The notes under the pieces: model-generated
Seen by the model: the letters and a program-made list of their open reading frames with translations, nothing else
Told to the model about the DNA's origin: nothing
Database searches by the model: none
From: Rhizobium brockwellii
GTDB taxonomy: Bacteria; Pseudomonadota; Alphaproteobacteria; Rhizobiales; Rhizobiaceae
Length of the DNA stretch: 64,000 bases
Assembly (NCBI RefSeq): GCF_000769405.2
Contig: NZ_CP053443.1
Coordinates: forward strand, 124,001 to 188,000
Reading direction: 5' to 3'
Position numbers and translations under genes: made by a program
Shown: positions 1-7,892 of the stretch, one piece after another
How the letters are laid out: every line of letters begins with the position of its first letter
How positions within the stretch are numbered: the first letter of the stretch is position 1

Positions 1-138
1 CGCCATGCCCGTGCCTTCGTCGGCGGCGTTCTCGCCGGCATCTTCGGCATTACCGATCTGTATGTGTCCGGCGGCGCCGAACACCAGGGTCCGTCCGGCG
101 GCGGTCCCGTCGCCATCATCGTCGAAAAGGAGCAATGA
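1..138 (+). CDS. Ring-opening amidohydrolase (cyanuric acid hydrolase/barbiturase family), C-terminal end only
   Basis: Reading frame 1 is open from the window edge to a TGA at 136-138 and encodes 45 residues. They include [15 protein letters not shown] and [10 protein letters not shown], which I recognise as the C-terminal end of the cyclic amide hydrolase (AtzD/barbiturase, Toblerone-fold) family. These enzymes open cyanuric acid or barbituric acid rings. The next gene starts 1 base after the stop, and a biuret-hydrolase-like gene follows it, which fits a cyclic amide degradation pathway. Only the tail is visible, so the catalytic Ser-Lys residues cannot be checked and cyanurate cannot be told from barbiturate specificity. 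Confidence 0.7.
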   Translation, partial: RHARAFVGGVLAGIFGITDLYVSGGAEHQGPSGGGPVAIIVEKEQ

Positions 139-139
139 A

Positions 140-1690
140 GTGAGCACAGTCCGCGACACGCCCCTTCCGCAAGCCGGCAAGGCCGTCGGCATCGAGACGC
201 TCGATATGACCATGCGTTTCGGCAGCTTCACCGCGCTCGACAACGTCTCGATCGCCGTTCCGGCCGGGTCTTTTCACGCGCTTCTCGGCGAAAACGGCGC
301 CGGCAAGTCGACACTCGTCAAATGCATCATGGGCTTCTATCACGCAACGTCAGGCTCGTTGTCGGTCGACAGCCGCGAGGTGGCGGTGGCCTCACCCAAG
401 GATGCCGCGGCCTATGGGCTCGGCATGGTCTACCAGCATTTCACACTGGTTCCCTCGCTCACCGGTGCTGAAAACCTGGTCATCAGCCGTACCGAAGTAC
501 CCGCGGTGATCAACTGGGCCAGGGAACGCAAGGATCTGGCGGGTTTCATGGAACGCATGCCGTTCAAGATCCCGCTCGACAGGCCGGTGAGCGAGCTTGC
601 GGCCGGCGAAAAACAGAAACTCGAAATCGTCAAGCAGCTCTATCTCGGTCGCTCCTTCCTCGTGCTCGACGAGCCGACCTCGGTGCTGACGCCGGCCGAA
701 GCCGATGAGATGCTCGGCATTGTGCGCGGGATGACCGAGCGCGGCGAGCTCACCGTGCTGATGATCTCCCACAAGTTCCACGAGGTGACGAAGTTCGCTG
801 ATGCCGTCTCGATCCTGCGGCGCGGCAAGCTGGTCGGTACCGGCAAGGTCGGCGAGCTCTCCACCGCCGAGATGGCGGGGATGATGATCGGCGACGTCAA
901 GCTCGCCGAGCTCGACAGCCGTCTGCCGGTGGCGGAAGCGGCCAAATCCGTGCTCACTGTAACCCAGGTGAAAGCTCCGGATCGCTCCGGCCTGAAGACG
1001 ATCGAGATCGACGCGCTGACGGTCCGCTCCGGCGAGATCGTCGGCATTGCCGGCATATCCGGCAACGGCCAGAAGGAGCTGACGGAAATTCTGGCCGGCC
1101 AGCGCCCGACCGATAGCGGCCAGGTCATGGTCAATGGCGAGGCTTACCGCGCTACCCGCGATGAGACCCGCAAGAACAGGGTGCGTTTCATCCCCGAAGA
1201 GCCGTTGCAGAATGCCTGCGCCCCCAAGATGACCGTGAGCGAAAACCTTGCGTTTCGCACCTTCGACTTGAAGCTGGACGGCAAGGACGCGATCTGGCTG
1301 AACAAGGGCAGCATGAAGAAGCGTGCCTCAGCGCTGATCTCCGACTTCAAGGTCAAGACGGCCTCTTCCTCCTCGCCGATCGCAGCGCTTTCGGGCGGCA
1401 ACGTGCAGCGGGCGGTGCTCGCCCGCGAACTGACAGGTGAGGTCGATCTGCTGATCGTCTCGAACCCCTGTTTCGGTCTCGATTTCTCGGCGGTCGCCGA
1501 AATCCGCGCCCGCATCATGAAGGCACGCAATTTGGGCGCCGCCGTGCTGCTGCTTTCCGAAGACCTCGACGAACTGCTCGAGATGTCCGACCGCATCATG
1601 GTCATTTCGGAAGGCAAGCTGGTTTACGAGACACCGGCGCTCTCGGCCGATATCGGCGTGATCGGCGCCCACATGGCGGGGCATCATTGA
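140..1690 (+). CDS. ABC transporter ATPase, two nucleotide-binding domains, nucleoside/BMP-type importer
   Basis: This is a double ATPase of the RbsA/YufO type, 516 residues from the GTG at 140. That start has an AAGGAG site at 127-132; the open frame runs further upstream, but that part overlaps the preceding gene and does not look coding. Domain 1 has a good Walker A (GENGAGKST), a signature-like ELAAGEKQK and Walker B (LVLDEPTS). Domain 2 has a degenerate P-loop (GISGNGQKE), LSGGNVQ and a degenerate Walker B (LLIVSNPCFGLD), as is usual in this family. The binding protein and permeases should lie upstream of the window. Its place between a ring-opening amidohydrolase and a biuret-type hydrolase suggests uptake of a cyclic amide or pyrimidine; that is inference. 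Its TGA shares one base with the next ATG. Confidence 0.88.
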   Translation: MSTVRDTPLPQAGKAVGIETLDMTMRFGSFTALDNVSIAVPAGSFHALLGENGAGKSTLVKCIMGFYHATSGSLSVDSREVAVASPKDAAAYGLGMVYQHFTLVPSLTGAENLVISRTEVPAVINWARERKDLAGFMERMPFKIPLDRPVSELAAGEKQKLEIVKQLYLGRSFLVLDEPTSVLTPAEADEMLGIVRGMTERGELTVLMISHKFHEVTKFADAVSILRRGKLVGTGKVGELSTAEMAGMMIGDVKLAELDSRLPVAEAAKSVLTVTQVKAPDRSGLKTIEIDALTVRSGEIVGIAGISGNGQKELTEILAGQRPTDSGQVMVNGEAYRATRDETRKNRVRFIPEEPLQNACAPKMTVSENLAFRTFDLKLDGKDAIWLNKGSMKKRASALISDFKVKTASSSSPIAALSGGNVQRAVLARELTGEVDLLIVSNPCFGLDFSAVAEIRARIMKARNLGAAVLLLSEDLDELLEMSDRIMVISEGKLVYETPALSADIGVIGAHMAGHH

Positions 1691-2358
1691 TGGCGAAGCT
1701 CAAAGCCGAACCTTTCGCCTTTCCGGTGAAGTACGATGAACTTGCCCTCATCGTCATCGACATGCAGCGCGATTTCGCCGAGCCCGGCGGCTTCGGTGCA
1801 AGCCTCGGCAATGATGTCAGCCGCATCACCAGGATCGTGCCTGATGTCAAACGCCTGATCGAGGGCTTCCGCAATGCCGGCCTGCCCGTGATCCATACGA
1901 TGGAGTGCCACCGGCCGGACCTTTCCGACCTGCCGCCGGCCAAACGCAATCGCGGCGATCCTTCGCTCAGGATCGGTGACGAAGGCCCGATGGGCCGCAT
2001 CCTGATCTCGGGCGAACCCGGCACGGCAATCCTTCCGGAACTCGCTCCTGTGAAGGGCGAAGTCGTCATCGAAAAACCCGGCAAGGGCGCTTTCTACGCC
2101 ACCGAACTCGGCACCGTGTTGCAAGAGAAGGGCATTCGTCAGCTCGTCTTTGCCGGTGTCACCACCGAAGTCTGCGTGCAGACGACGATGCGCGAAGCAA
2201 ACGACCGCGGCTATGAATGCCTGCTCGCCGAGGAGGCGACGGAAAGCTATTTCCCCGAATTCAAAGCCGCAGCCATCGCCATGATCCGCGCCCAGGGCGC
2301 GATCGTCGGCTGGACGGCGCATGTCGACGACATTCTGGAAAGTATCGCCCATGCCTGA
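1690..2358 (+). CDS. Isochorismatase-like cysteine hydrolase, close to biuret amidohydrolase (BiuH)
   Basis: The protein has 222 residues counted from the ATG at 1690, which overlaps the previous stop. It shows the isochorismatase-fold triad: Asp24 (IVIDMQRDF), Lys129 (IEKPGKG) and Cys162 (TTEVCVQTT). The stretches CHRPDLSDLPPAKR, GDEGPMGRILISGEPG and TTMREANDRGYECLL are, from memory, nearly shared with the characterised biuret hydrolase of R. leguminosarum, which points to the biuret/ureido-acid subgroup rather than to nicotinamidase. In the barbiturate route the product of ring opening is ureidomalonate, so a related ureido-acid could be the true substrate. The last codons overlap the cupin gene by 8 bases, so the two are translationally coupled. 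Confidence 0.85.
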   Translation: MAKLKAEPFAFPVKYDELALIVIDMQRDFAEPGGFGASLGNDVSRITRIVPDVKRLIEGFRNAGLPVIHTMECHRPDLSDLPPAKRNRGDPSLRIGDEGPMGRILISGEPGTAILPELAPVKGEVVIEKPGKGAFYATELGTVLQEKGIRQLVFAGVTTEVCVQTTMREANDRGYECLLAEEATESYFPEFKAAAIAMIRAQGAIVGWTAHVDDILESIAHA

Positions 2359-2704
2359 AACGACCCGCGAACGCCTGACGTCAGGCGGCTGGAACGAGCT
2401 GGAATTCGGCCCTTTCCGCGATGCCGTCACCATTCACTGGATCCGCCCCTTCGAGGGCGATCAGCCGGGCGTGGCGCTGCTGAAATATGAGCCCGGCGCC
2501 TCCGTCCCCCGTCATCGCCACGAGGGGCTCGAGACCATTCTGGTGCTCGATGGCGTTCAATCCGACGAGACGGGCGATTACATCAGCGGCAGTTATATCG
2601 TCAATGCGCCGGGCAGCGAACACTCGGTCTGGAGCGATACCGGCTGTGTCGTGCTCATCCAGTGGGACCGGCCCGTGAAAATACTTGAAGAGGAAATTGC
2701 GTAA
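2351..2704 (+). CDS. Cupin-domain protein (ChrR-type cupin)
   Basis: A single-domain cupin of 117 residues. The start is the ATG at 2351 (MPETTRERL), overlapping the hydrolase. The core reads PGASVPRHRHEGLETILVLDG, a metal-binding HxH...E arrangement, with a second motif around NAPGSEHSVWS. The sequence resembles the cupin half of ChrR-like proteins but lacks the N-terminal anti-sigma domain and has no sigma partner nearby. It is the last gene of the cluster. Function unknown; a small accessory enzyme or substrate sensor for the hydrolase pathway is possible. Confidence 0.7.
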   Translation: MPETTRERLTSGGWNELEFGPFRDAVTIHWIRPFEGDQPGVALLKYEPGASVPRHRHEGLETILVLDGVQSDETGDYISGSYIVNAPGSEHSVWSDTGCVVLIQWDRPVKILEEEIA

Positions 2705-2755
2705 AGCCGACACCGGCCTTGGAGGTCTGCCCGACGATCCGGAAGGACATGAACG

Positions 2756-3547
2756 TCACAGCAGCATCGAGGCACCGCGATCGATATAGGTGTCCAGGAA
2801 TTGTTCGAGCCGGGGGTTTCTCGGTCGTTTGAAGACGTCCTGCGGCGGGCCGGTGAACAGCACCTTGCCGTGATCGAGAAAGATGATCTGCTGGCCGACC
2901 GTGGCTGCAAATCCGATCTCGTGGGAGACGACGACCATCGTCATGCCCTCGGCGGCGAGATCGCGCATGACGTTGAGCACCTCGCCGGTCAGCTCGGGAT
3001 CGAGTGACGAGGTCGGCTCGTCAAACAGCATGATCTTCGGGTTGAGGGCGAGCGCCCGGGCAATAGCGACGCGCTGCTGCTGCCCTCCCGAGAGCTGCGA
3101 CGGATAGTGCCCAGCCCTTCCCTCGAGGCCGACCTTGACGAGCTGGGCCATGGCCCGCTCCTCGGCATCCTTGCGGCTCATCTTGTGAACGGTCTTCAGC
3201 GCCTCGCTGACATTGCCGAGCGCCGTCATATGCGGCCAGAGATTGAACTGTTGAAAGACCATCCCGATCTGCGATCGAATCTGCCGGTTCACCGCCGCCG
3301 GCACCCGCTCACGGACACCCTTGGTATTTTCCGCAAAGCCAAGCACCTCGCCGTTGACGGCAATCGTCCCCTTCGTCGATTCCTCCAGAAACGCCATGCA
3401 GCGCAGCAGCGTACTCTTGCCGGATCCCGACGGGCCGATGACACAGGAAACTTGTCCCTGCTCGATTTCGAGGTCGATGCCGTGCAGCACGGTGGAACCG
3501 CCGAACGTCTTGACGAGATTTTTGACTGCGATCGCAGGAACGCTCAT
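2756..3547 (-). CDS. Polar amino acid ABC transporter ATPase
   Basis: A single-domain ATPase of the HisP/GlnQ type, 263 residues. It has Walker A (GPSGSGKST), Q-loop (GMVFQQFNLWPH), signature (LSGGQQQR), Walker B ([12 protein letters not shown]) and the H-loop (VVSHEIGF). The ATG at 3547 overlaps the stop of the upstream permease in ATGA, so the long upstream extension of the frame is a shadow. It is the last gene of a four-gene importer operon (binding protein, two permeases, ATPase) running leftwards and divergent from a HutC-type regulator. It ends 52 bases from the convergent cupin gene. Confidence 0.93.
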   Translation of the reverse strand: MSVPAIAVKNLVKTFGGSTVLHGIDLEIEQGQVSCVIGPSGSGKSTLLRCMAFLEESTKGTIAVNGEVLGFAENTKGVRERVPAAVNRQIRSQIGMVFQQFNLWPHMTALGNVSEALKTVHKMSRKDAEERAMAQLVKVGLEGRAGHYPSQLSGGQQQRVAIARALALNPKIMLFDEPTSSLDPELTGEVLNVMRDLAAEGMTMVVVSHEIGFAATVGQQIIFLDHGKVLFTGPPQDVFKRPRNPRLEQFLDTYIDRGASMLL

Positions 3548-4212
3548 ATGTTGAAAAACCTGAATCTGGTGAGTTTCGTTTCGGCGAGATGGCCGAGCCA
3601 GCCGGTGATTTCGACCAGTACCCAATAAAATAGCGCAAGGACGAAGAGCGCCTCGACGAAAGCATATTGCTGCGAGCCGATAGCGCTGAGTGTCGCCGTC
3701 AACTCCGGCACGGTGATGATGGACAGAACGGCCGTCTCCTTCATCAGGATGATCGTCATGTTGACCGAAGGCGGCAACACCAGCATGGTCATCTCCGGCA
3801 GCAATATGCGCCGGATGATCTGCCCTTGTGTCAGGCCAACGCACAGGCCGGCCTCGATATGTCCCTTGGGGACGGCGGCAAAGCCCGAGCGGAATATCTC
3901 ACTGAAATAAGCCGCACCGTAGATGGAAAGGCCGACGATGCCGGCCGGGATCGGATCGAGCGACAATCCGACGAAGGGGCCGCCATAATAGACGAGGAAT
4001 ATCTGAATCAGGAAGGGCGTGCCGCGCAGCACTGCGATGACAACGCCGAACGCCCTGTCCAGCAGCACGCCGCCAAAACGTCGCGCGACAGCGACAAGGA
4101 AACCCAATACGGCAGCTGCAAGAGTGGTGACGATCCAGATGAGGATGGTGACCCACGCACCGTTGAGGATCTCCGGCAAGTTGTTGAAAATCACATTGGT
4201 ATCGAAGGTCAT
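3544..4212 (-). CDS. Polar amino acid ABC transporter permease (His/Glu/Gln/Arg type)
   Basis: An inner-membrane permease of 222 residues. It starts MTFDTNVIFNNLPEILNGAWVT at 4212; the ATG overlaps the stop of the preceding permease by 4 bases. Several hydrophobic segments follow, with the EAA-like cytoplasmic loop around EAGLCVGLTQGQIIRRILLPEM that contacts the ATPase. It pairs with the next permease as a heterodimeric channel of the HisM/HisQ type. Substrate is not shown by the sequence; the adjacent HutC-like regulator hints at histidine or a related amino acid. Confidence 0.92.
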   Translation of the reverse strand: MTFDTNVIFNNLPEILNGAWVTILIWIVTTLAAAVLGFLVAVARRFGGVLLDRAFGVVIAVLRGTPFLIQIFLVYYGGPFVGLSLDPIPAGIVGLSIYGAAYFSEIFRSGFAAVPKGHIEAGLCVGLTQGQIIRRILLPEMTMLVLPPSVNMTIILMKETAVLSIITVPELTATLSAIGSQQYAFVEALFVLALFYWVLVEITGWLGHLAETKLTRFRFFNI

Positions 4213-4850
4213 CGCGGCACTCCTGGCAGGGAGCGTTCGATCAGGCCGCCCGCAAGGGCAACGATCCAATTGATGACGAGATAGATCAGACCCGCGGAAG
4301 CGAAAATCTCGAGCGGCAGGAAGGTGCTGCCGGCAAGGTCCTGAGCCATGCGTGTCAGCTCGACGATTCCGACGACGGAGACGAGCGAAGACGCTTTCAG
4401 AATAAGGATCGCTTCATTGACGAGCGCCTGGAAAGTCAGGCGCAGGGCGATCGGCGCCCTGATGCGGCGGAAGATCTGAATGGGAGTCATGCCAACCATT
4501 TCGGCAGATTCGACTAGGCCTGCGGGAACGCTGGCAAAACCACCGCGCAGATTTTCAGCCTGATAGGCCGCAGTACACAAGGACAGGCCAACGACGGCCG
4601 CAACGATGCTCGGCACGTTGATGCCGATCACCGGCAGCAGATTATAGATCAGCAACAGCTGGACCAGCAGCGGTGCACCACGAAAGAAACTGATGAAAAT
4701 CTGCGCCGGCAGCACGAAAAGCCGTTGCCGTGAAAGCAGCATGGCGGAAATGACGATCGCGATCGCAAAGCCGATCAGGATGGACACCACGCTGATTGTC
4801 ACCGTGTAGATCGAGGCTTGCAGAAGCAGTTCGAAAAGCTTGATGGACAT
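4209..4850 (-). CDS. Polar amino acid ABC transporter permease
   Basis: A second HisQ/HisM-type permease, 213 residues, start MSIKLFELLLQASIYTVTIS at 4850. It has about five hydrophobic segments and an EAA loop (SAEMVGMTPIQIFRRIRAP). The frame extends another 22 codons upstream, but those are not hydrophobic or conserved-looking, so the ATG at 4850 is preferred. It is separated by 98 bases from the binding-protein gene and overlaps the next permease by 4 bases. Confidence 0.92.
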   Translation of the reverse strand: MSIKLFELLLQASIYTVTISVVSILIGFAIAIVISAMLLSRQRLFVLPAQIFISFFRGAPLLVQLLLIYNLLPVIGINVPSIVAAVVGLSLCTAAYQAENLRGGFASVPAGLVESAEMVGMTPIQIFRRIRAPIALRLTFQALVNEAILILKASSLVSVVGIVELTRMAQDLAGSTFLPLEIFASAGLIYLVINWIVALAGGLIERSLPGVPR

Positions 4851-4948
4851 GAGCGATGTTTGCCTGGGCGCTGCGGCCGTGAACTCTGATCCCACGGCAG
4901 ATTGCGCCCCGACCACTGGCGGGGCGCGTTCGTTTCACCGGCGGCTAA

Positions 4949-5776
4949 TCAGAATGCCGGGTCCTTGACAGCATCAGGCGTATCGAAAGATGCACCAAAC
5001 CACTTCTTCTGCAGCTCTGCCATACGCCCGTCTGCCTTGATCTTGAGCATCGCGGCATCGATCGCATCCATCAGGGGTGCATGGTCGGCATCCTTGAGGC
5101 CGATGAAGCCGAAATAGGACTTCTTGCCGAATGGCGGCAGAACGACTTCGAACGTACCCTTTCGCTGGCTGGCGACGAAGGCGATATTCGGCAGCGAATT
5201 GGCAACGCCGGCAATGCGGCCGGCGGCGAGATCGGCGTAGGATTCGGTAAAGGCTGGATATTCGCGCACGTCGACCTTGGTCGGCAGCGTGGCGGAGAAT
5301 TCCTTCAACTGGTCGAGCTGCGCAGTTGCCTTGCCGACGCCGATCGTCTTGCCGGCAATATCTTCCGGCTTGCTGATCGTCGTGTCGCCAGCCTTCTTCA
5401 GAATGGCAATCGTCGCTTCGGCGATCGGCGGCGTGAAGCGATAGCGCTCCATGCGCTTCTTGGTGATCGTTGCAGGTCCTGCGACGACATCGAACTTGCC
5501 GGCCTCGAGCGCGGGGAAGACGCCGTCCCAGGGAAGCGCCACCCACTCGATCTTGACGCCGAGTTCCTTGCCGATCTCGGCAAAGAGGTCGACGTTCAAG
5601 CCGGTATGTTCACCAGCATCGATATAGTCGAACGGTGCGAAAGCCGTTTCGGTGCCAACCTTGAGGGTGCCGGCTGCTTTGACGGCGGCCAGCGTGTCGG
5701 CTGCATGGGCGGAAACGGCTGCTCCGAGCAGGAACGCAGCGCCGACCAGACCCTTCAGCAGTGAATTTGCCTTCAT
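4949..5776 (-). CDS. Periplasmic amino acid-binding protein (family 3)
   Basis: A solute-binding protein of 275 residues with a signal peptide of about 25 residues (MKANSLLKG to VSAHA). Two in-frame ATGs compete, at 5782 and 5776; GGAGAG touches the first and lies 6 bases before the second, so 5776 is chosen. The mature part has the family 3 pattern (LKVGTETAFAPFDYID, GLNVDLFAEIGKELGVK, FDVVAGPATITKKRMERYRF). It is the first gene of the importer operon and lies opposite the HutC-like regulator with about 230 bases between them. Confidence 0.93.
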   Translation of the reverse strand: MKANSLLKGLVGAAFLLGAAVSAHAADTLAAVKAAGTLKVGTETAFAPFDYIDAGEHTGLNVDLFAEIGKELGVKIEWVALPWDGVFPALEAGKFDVVAGPATITKKRMERYRFTPPIAEATIAILKKAGDTTISKPEDIAGKTIGVGKATAQLDQLKEFSATLPTKVDVREYPAFTESYADLAAGRIAGVANSLPNIAFVASQRKGTFEVVLPPFGKKSYFGFIGLKDADHAPLMDAIDAAMLKIKADGRMAELQKKWFGASFDTPDAVKDPAF

Positions 5777-5866
5777 GATCATCTCTCCAGTTTTATTCCC
5801 CCGGCGGAGGAGTTTTGGTTCCCGACTTCGATTTCCTCTGCGCGGATTTCTACGCTCCGCTTTTGA

Positions 5867-5884
5867 CTATACAAATAGATATAG
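5867..5884. promoter_or_regulatory. Candidate HutC/GntR-type operator, CTATA-N8-TATAG
   Basis: An AT-rich inverted repeat with 5-base arms (CTATA, TATAG) lies in the divergent control region between the amino acid importer operon and the HutC-like regulator. HutC-subfamily operators are short AT-rich palindromes built on TATA-containing half sites, so this is the best candidate here. The arms are short and the match could be chance. Confidence 0.35.
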
Positions 5885-6005
5885 GCGGGCCTAGAGTGTC
5901 AATGTAAAAGACGAGGAACGCAAAATTTGTGCCGGATGGCGTCGATCTCGCCGGCATAACCGTTCCGGATCTATGGTCGCTGACGCCGGATGAGGTGCGG
6001 GCTTG

Positions 6006-6710
6006 GTGTCGATTTATCAACGTATTTTCACCGATGTCGAGGCGAAGATCATCAGCGGCGATTGGCGGCCCGGTGACCGTATTCCCGTCGAACACGAACT
6101 CGCAGCGGAATATCGGTGCTCGCGGATGACCGTCAGCAAGGCGCTGTCGGCGCTCGCCGAGCGCGGCATGATCGTCAGACGGCGCAAGACAGGTTCGTTT
6201 GTCGCATCGCCCCAGATCGACCGCACGGTGATGGATATCCAGGATATCAGCACCGAAGCGGAACTGGCCGGGCACGAACACCGCTTCGAAATCCTCGCCC
6301 GCAAGATCGAGCGCCTTGGAGAGGCGGAGGCGCAGCAGCTGTCGGAACCTGCCGATGCGGAAATCCTCAGGCTTCAATGCCTGCATATCGTCGATGGCAG
6401 ACCGAATGCCATCGAGCGGCGGATCATCATGCTCGATGCTGTCCCACGGGCGAGAGAGGAGAGCTTTGCTTCAATTCCGCCCGGCAAATGGCTGCTTGAC
6501 GAGGTTCCCTGGTCCAAGGCGAAACATGTCATTCGCGCCGTCTCGGCCGACACCACGACGGCGCGGATCCTGCAGACGGAACGCGGCGAGGCCTGCCTTA
6601 GCCTCATCCGCCAGACCTGGCAGAACGGCCGCACCGTGACCTATGTCGAGTTTACCCATCCAGGCGACCGGTTCCAGTTTGCGGGGACGTTTCATCCGGC
6701 AGCAAATTGA
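6006..6710 (+). CDS. HutC-subfamily GntR transcriptional regulator
   Basis: This regulator has 234 residues from a GTG at 6006; a TTG one codon earlier is possible. Residues 1-70 form the GntR winged helix (DVEAKIISGDWRPGDRIPVE, RMTVSKALSALAERGMIVRR, GSFVA). From about residue 95 to the end is a UTRA ligand domain (EILRLQCLHIVDGRPNAIERR, VTYVEFTHPGDRFQF). This architecture is that of HutC, the histidine-utilisation repressor that senses urocanate. No hut enzymes are in the window, so it probably controls the divergent amino acid importer, with ligand unknown. Confidence 0.88.
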   Translation: MSIYQRIFTDVEAKIISGDWRPGDRIPVEHELAAEYRCSRMTVSKALSALAERGMIVRRRKTGSFVASPQIDRTVMDIQDISTEAELAGHEHRFEILARKIERLGEAEAQQLSEPADAEILRLQCLHIVDGRPNAIERRIIMLDAVPRAREESFASIPPGKWLLDEVPWSKAKHVIRAVSADTTTARILQTERGEACLSLIRQTWQNGRTVTYVEFTHPGDRFQFAGTFHPAAN

Positions 6711-6740
6711 GTTCGACGCAAATCACGAGAGGTTCTGCAA

Positions 6741-7673
6741 GTGACCGATGAGCGCCTCAAGGCGATCCCGCTGAAAAGTTTGCAAGCCTTCGAGGCGGTG
6801 GGGCGCTGCGGCGGCGTGACGGCCGCGGCACTGGAGCTAAGGGTTTCTCCGGGGGCCATCAGCCAGCAGATTCGCAAGATCGAAAGCTTTCTTGGAATTT
6901 CGCTTCTGGAGCGTAGCGGGCGAACCGTCGAGCTGACCGCCTGGGGCCGGCTCTACCATCAGGAGATATCGAAGGGGTTCGAGCAATTTGCGCTCGCCCA
7001 GCAACTGTTGGAAAAGGCGCGCAACGAGACGGCACTGGTCCTCAGTGCGCTTTCCTCCGTCGTCAACAAATGGATCGGCAGGCGCATCTTCGACTGGCAG
7101 GCGCTTCATCCCGAAGTTCCAGTGAGGATTATCGGACGCGACAAGGAGCCCCGGATCGGCTTCGACGATGTCGATTTCCGCGTCAGTTACGGGTCGGACG
7201 TGCTGCAGCACGAACATTATACCGAACTGTTCCGCGATTGGGTGGTGCCTGCCTGCTCGCCTGCGCTGATGCAGGATCGCGCGCATGCGGCTCGCGATCT
7301 CTTCGACCAGCCTCTCCTTCATGTCGAGTGGGAACGGCACTTCACGCCCTACCCCAGCTGGGCGGAGTTTGCCGCCAAGGCCGGGGTCTCCTTCGATGCG
7401 TCGACGCCCGGCCTTTCCTTCACCCTATCGAGCAGTGCGATTGACGCAGCTGTCAACAAGCGCGGCATCGTTCTCGCGCAGATGTCGATGATATCAGATG
7501 AGCTTGCGGCGCAAACGCTCGTCATTCCCGTCGACCTGCGCATTGCACTGCGTGAAAGCTATTTTCTCGCCTGGGACCGTGCGGCCTTGCAGAAGCCCCA
7601 CGGGCGCGAATTCCGCGATTGGCTCATTACCATTTCCCGTCAGCAGGCTTCGGCATCGGCTCCTGCTGCATAA
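6741..7673 (+). CDS. LysR-family transcriptional regulator, GcvA-like
   Basis: This LysR regulator has 310 residues from a GTG at 6741 with GAGAGG about 8 bases before it. The N-terminal helix-turn-helix reads SLQAFEAVGRCGGVTAAALELRVSPGAISQQIRKIESFLGISLLER. The remainder is a LysR substrate-binding domain of the GcvA type, with the usual VDFRVSYG segment. It lies 30 bases after the HutC gene and 220 bases before the flavin monooxygenase; it may control the latter. The stop codon lies inside the first arm of a palindromic repeat. Confidence 0.88.
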   Translation: MTDERLKAIPLKSLQAFEAVGRCGGVTAAALELRVSPGAISQQIRKIESFLGISLLERSGRTVELTAWGRLYHQEISKGFEQFALAQQLLEKARNETALVLSALSSVVNKWIGRRIFDWQALHPEVPVRIIGRDKEPRIGFDDVDFRVSYGSDVLQHEHYTELFRDWVVPACSPALMQDRAHAARDLFDQPLLHVEWERHFTPYPSWAEFAAKAGVSFDASTPGLSFTLSSSAIDAAVNKRGIVLAQMSMISDELAAQTLVIPVDLRIALRESYFLAWDRAALQKPHGREFRDWLITISRQQASASAPAA

Positions 7674-7766
7674 TTTCTCAAATCGGAATCGATTTGAGAA
7701 ATTATGCATCGATCCAAAAATGTTACAGCGTCCTTTGCGCGTCAGAAAAGACGCGCGGCGCTGTAA
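7667..7766 (+). repeat. Bipartite rhizobial intergenic palindromic repeat, copy 1
   Basis: Two stem-loops lie side by side. The first has perfect 19-base arms (7667-7685 and 7690-7708) around the loop GAAT. The second has TTACAGCG at 7723-7730 matching CGCTGTAA at 7759-7766, with an inner GCGCGTC/GACGCGC stem. A second copy of the whole unit lies at 40884-40980 in the opposite orientation. It follows the LysR gene and could serve as a terminator, but the conserved two-part layout marks it as a dispersed repeat. Confidence 0.85.
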
Positions 7767-7892
7767 GTCAACACTTTAGAAAAACTAAAACGGAACTCAG
7801 CTACGCGATATTGATGAAAATTTGCGCCTGGCGATAATTTGCGCAGTCGCCCTCCACCGTTGGCGGCGTGACCGACATAGCAGGAGAGCTCG

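Noticed and set aside
5..139. N-terminal extension of the first ABC ATPase frame
   Set aside because: It overlaps the end of the preceding amidohydrolase in another frame, is serine/proline-rich shadow sequence, and a GTG with a good ribosome site lies at 140.
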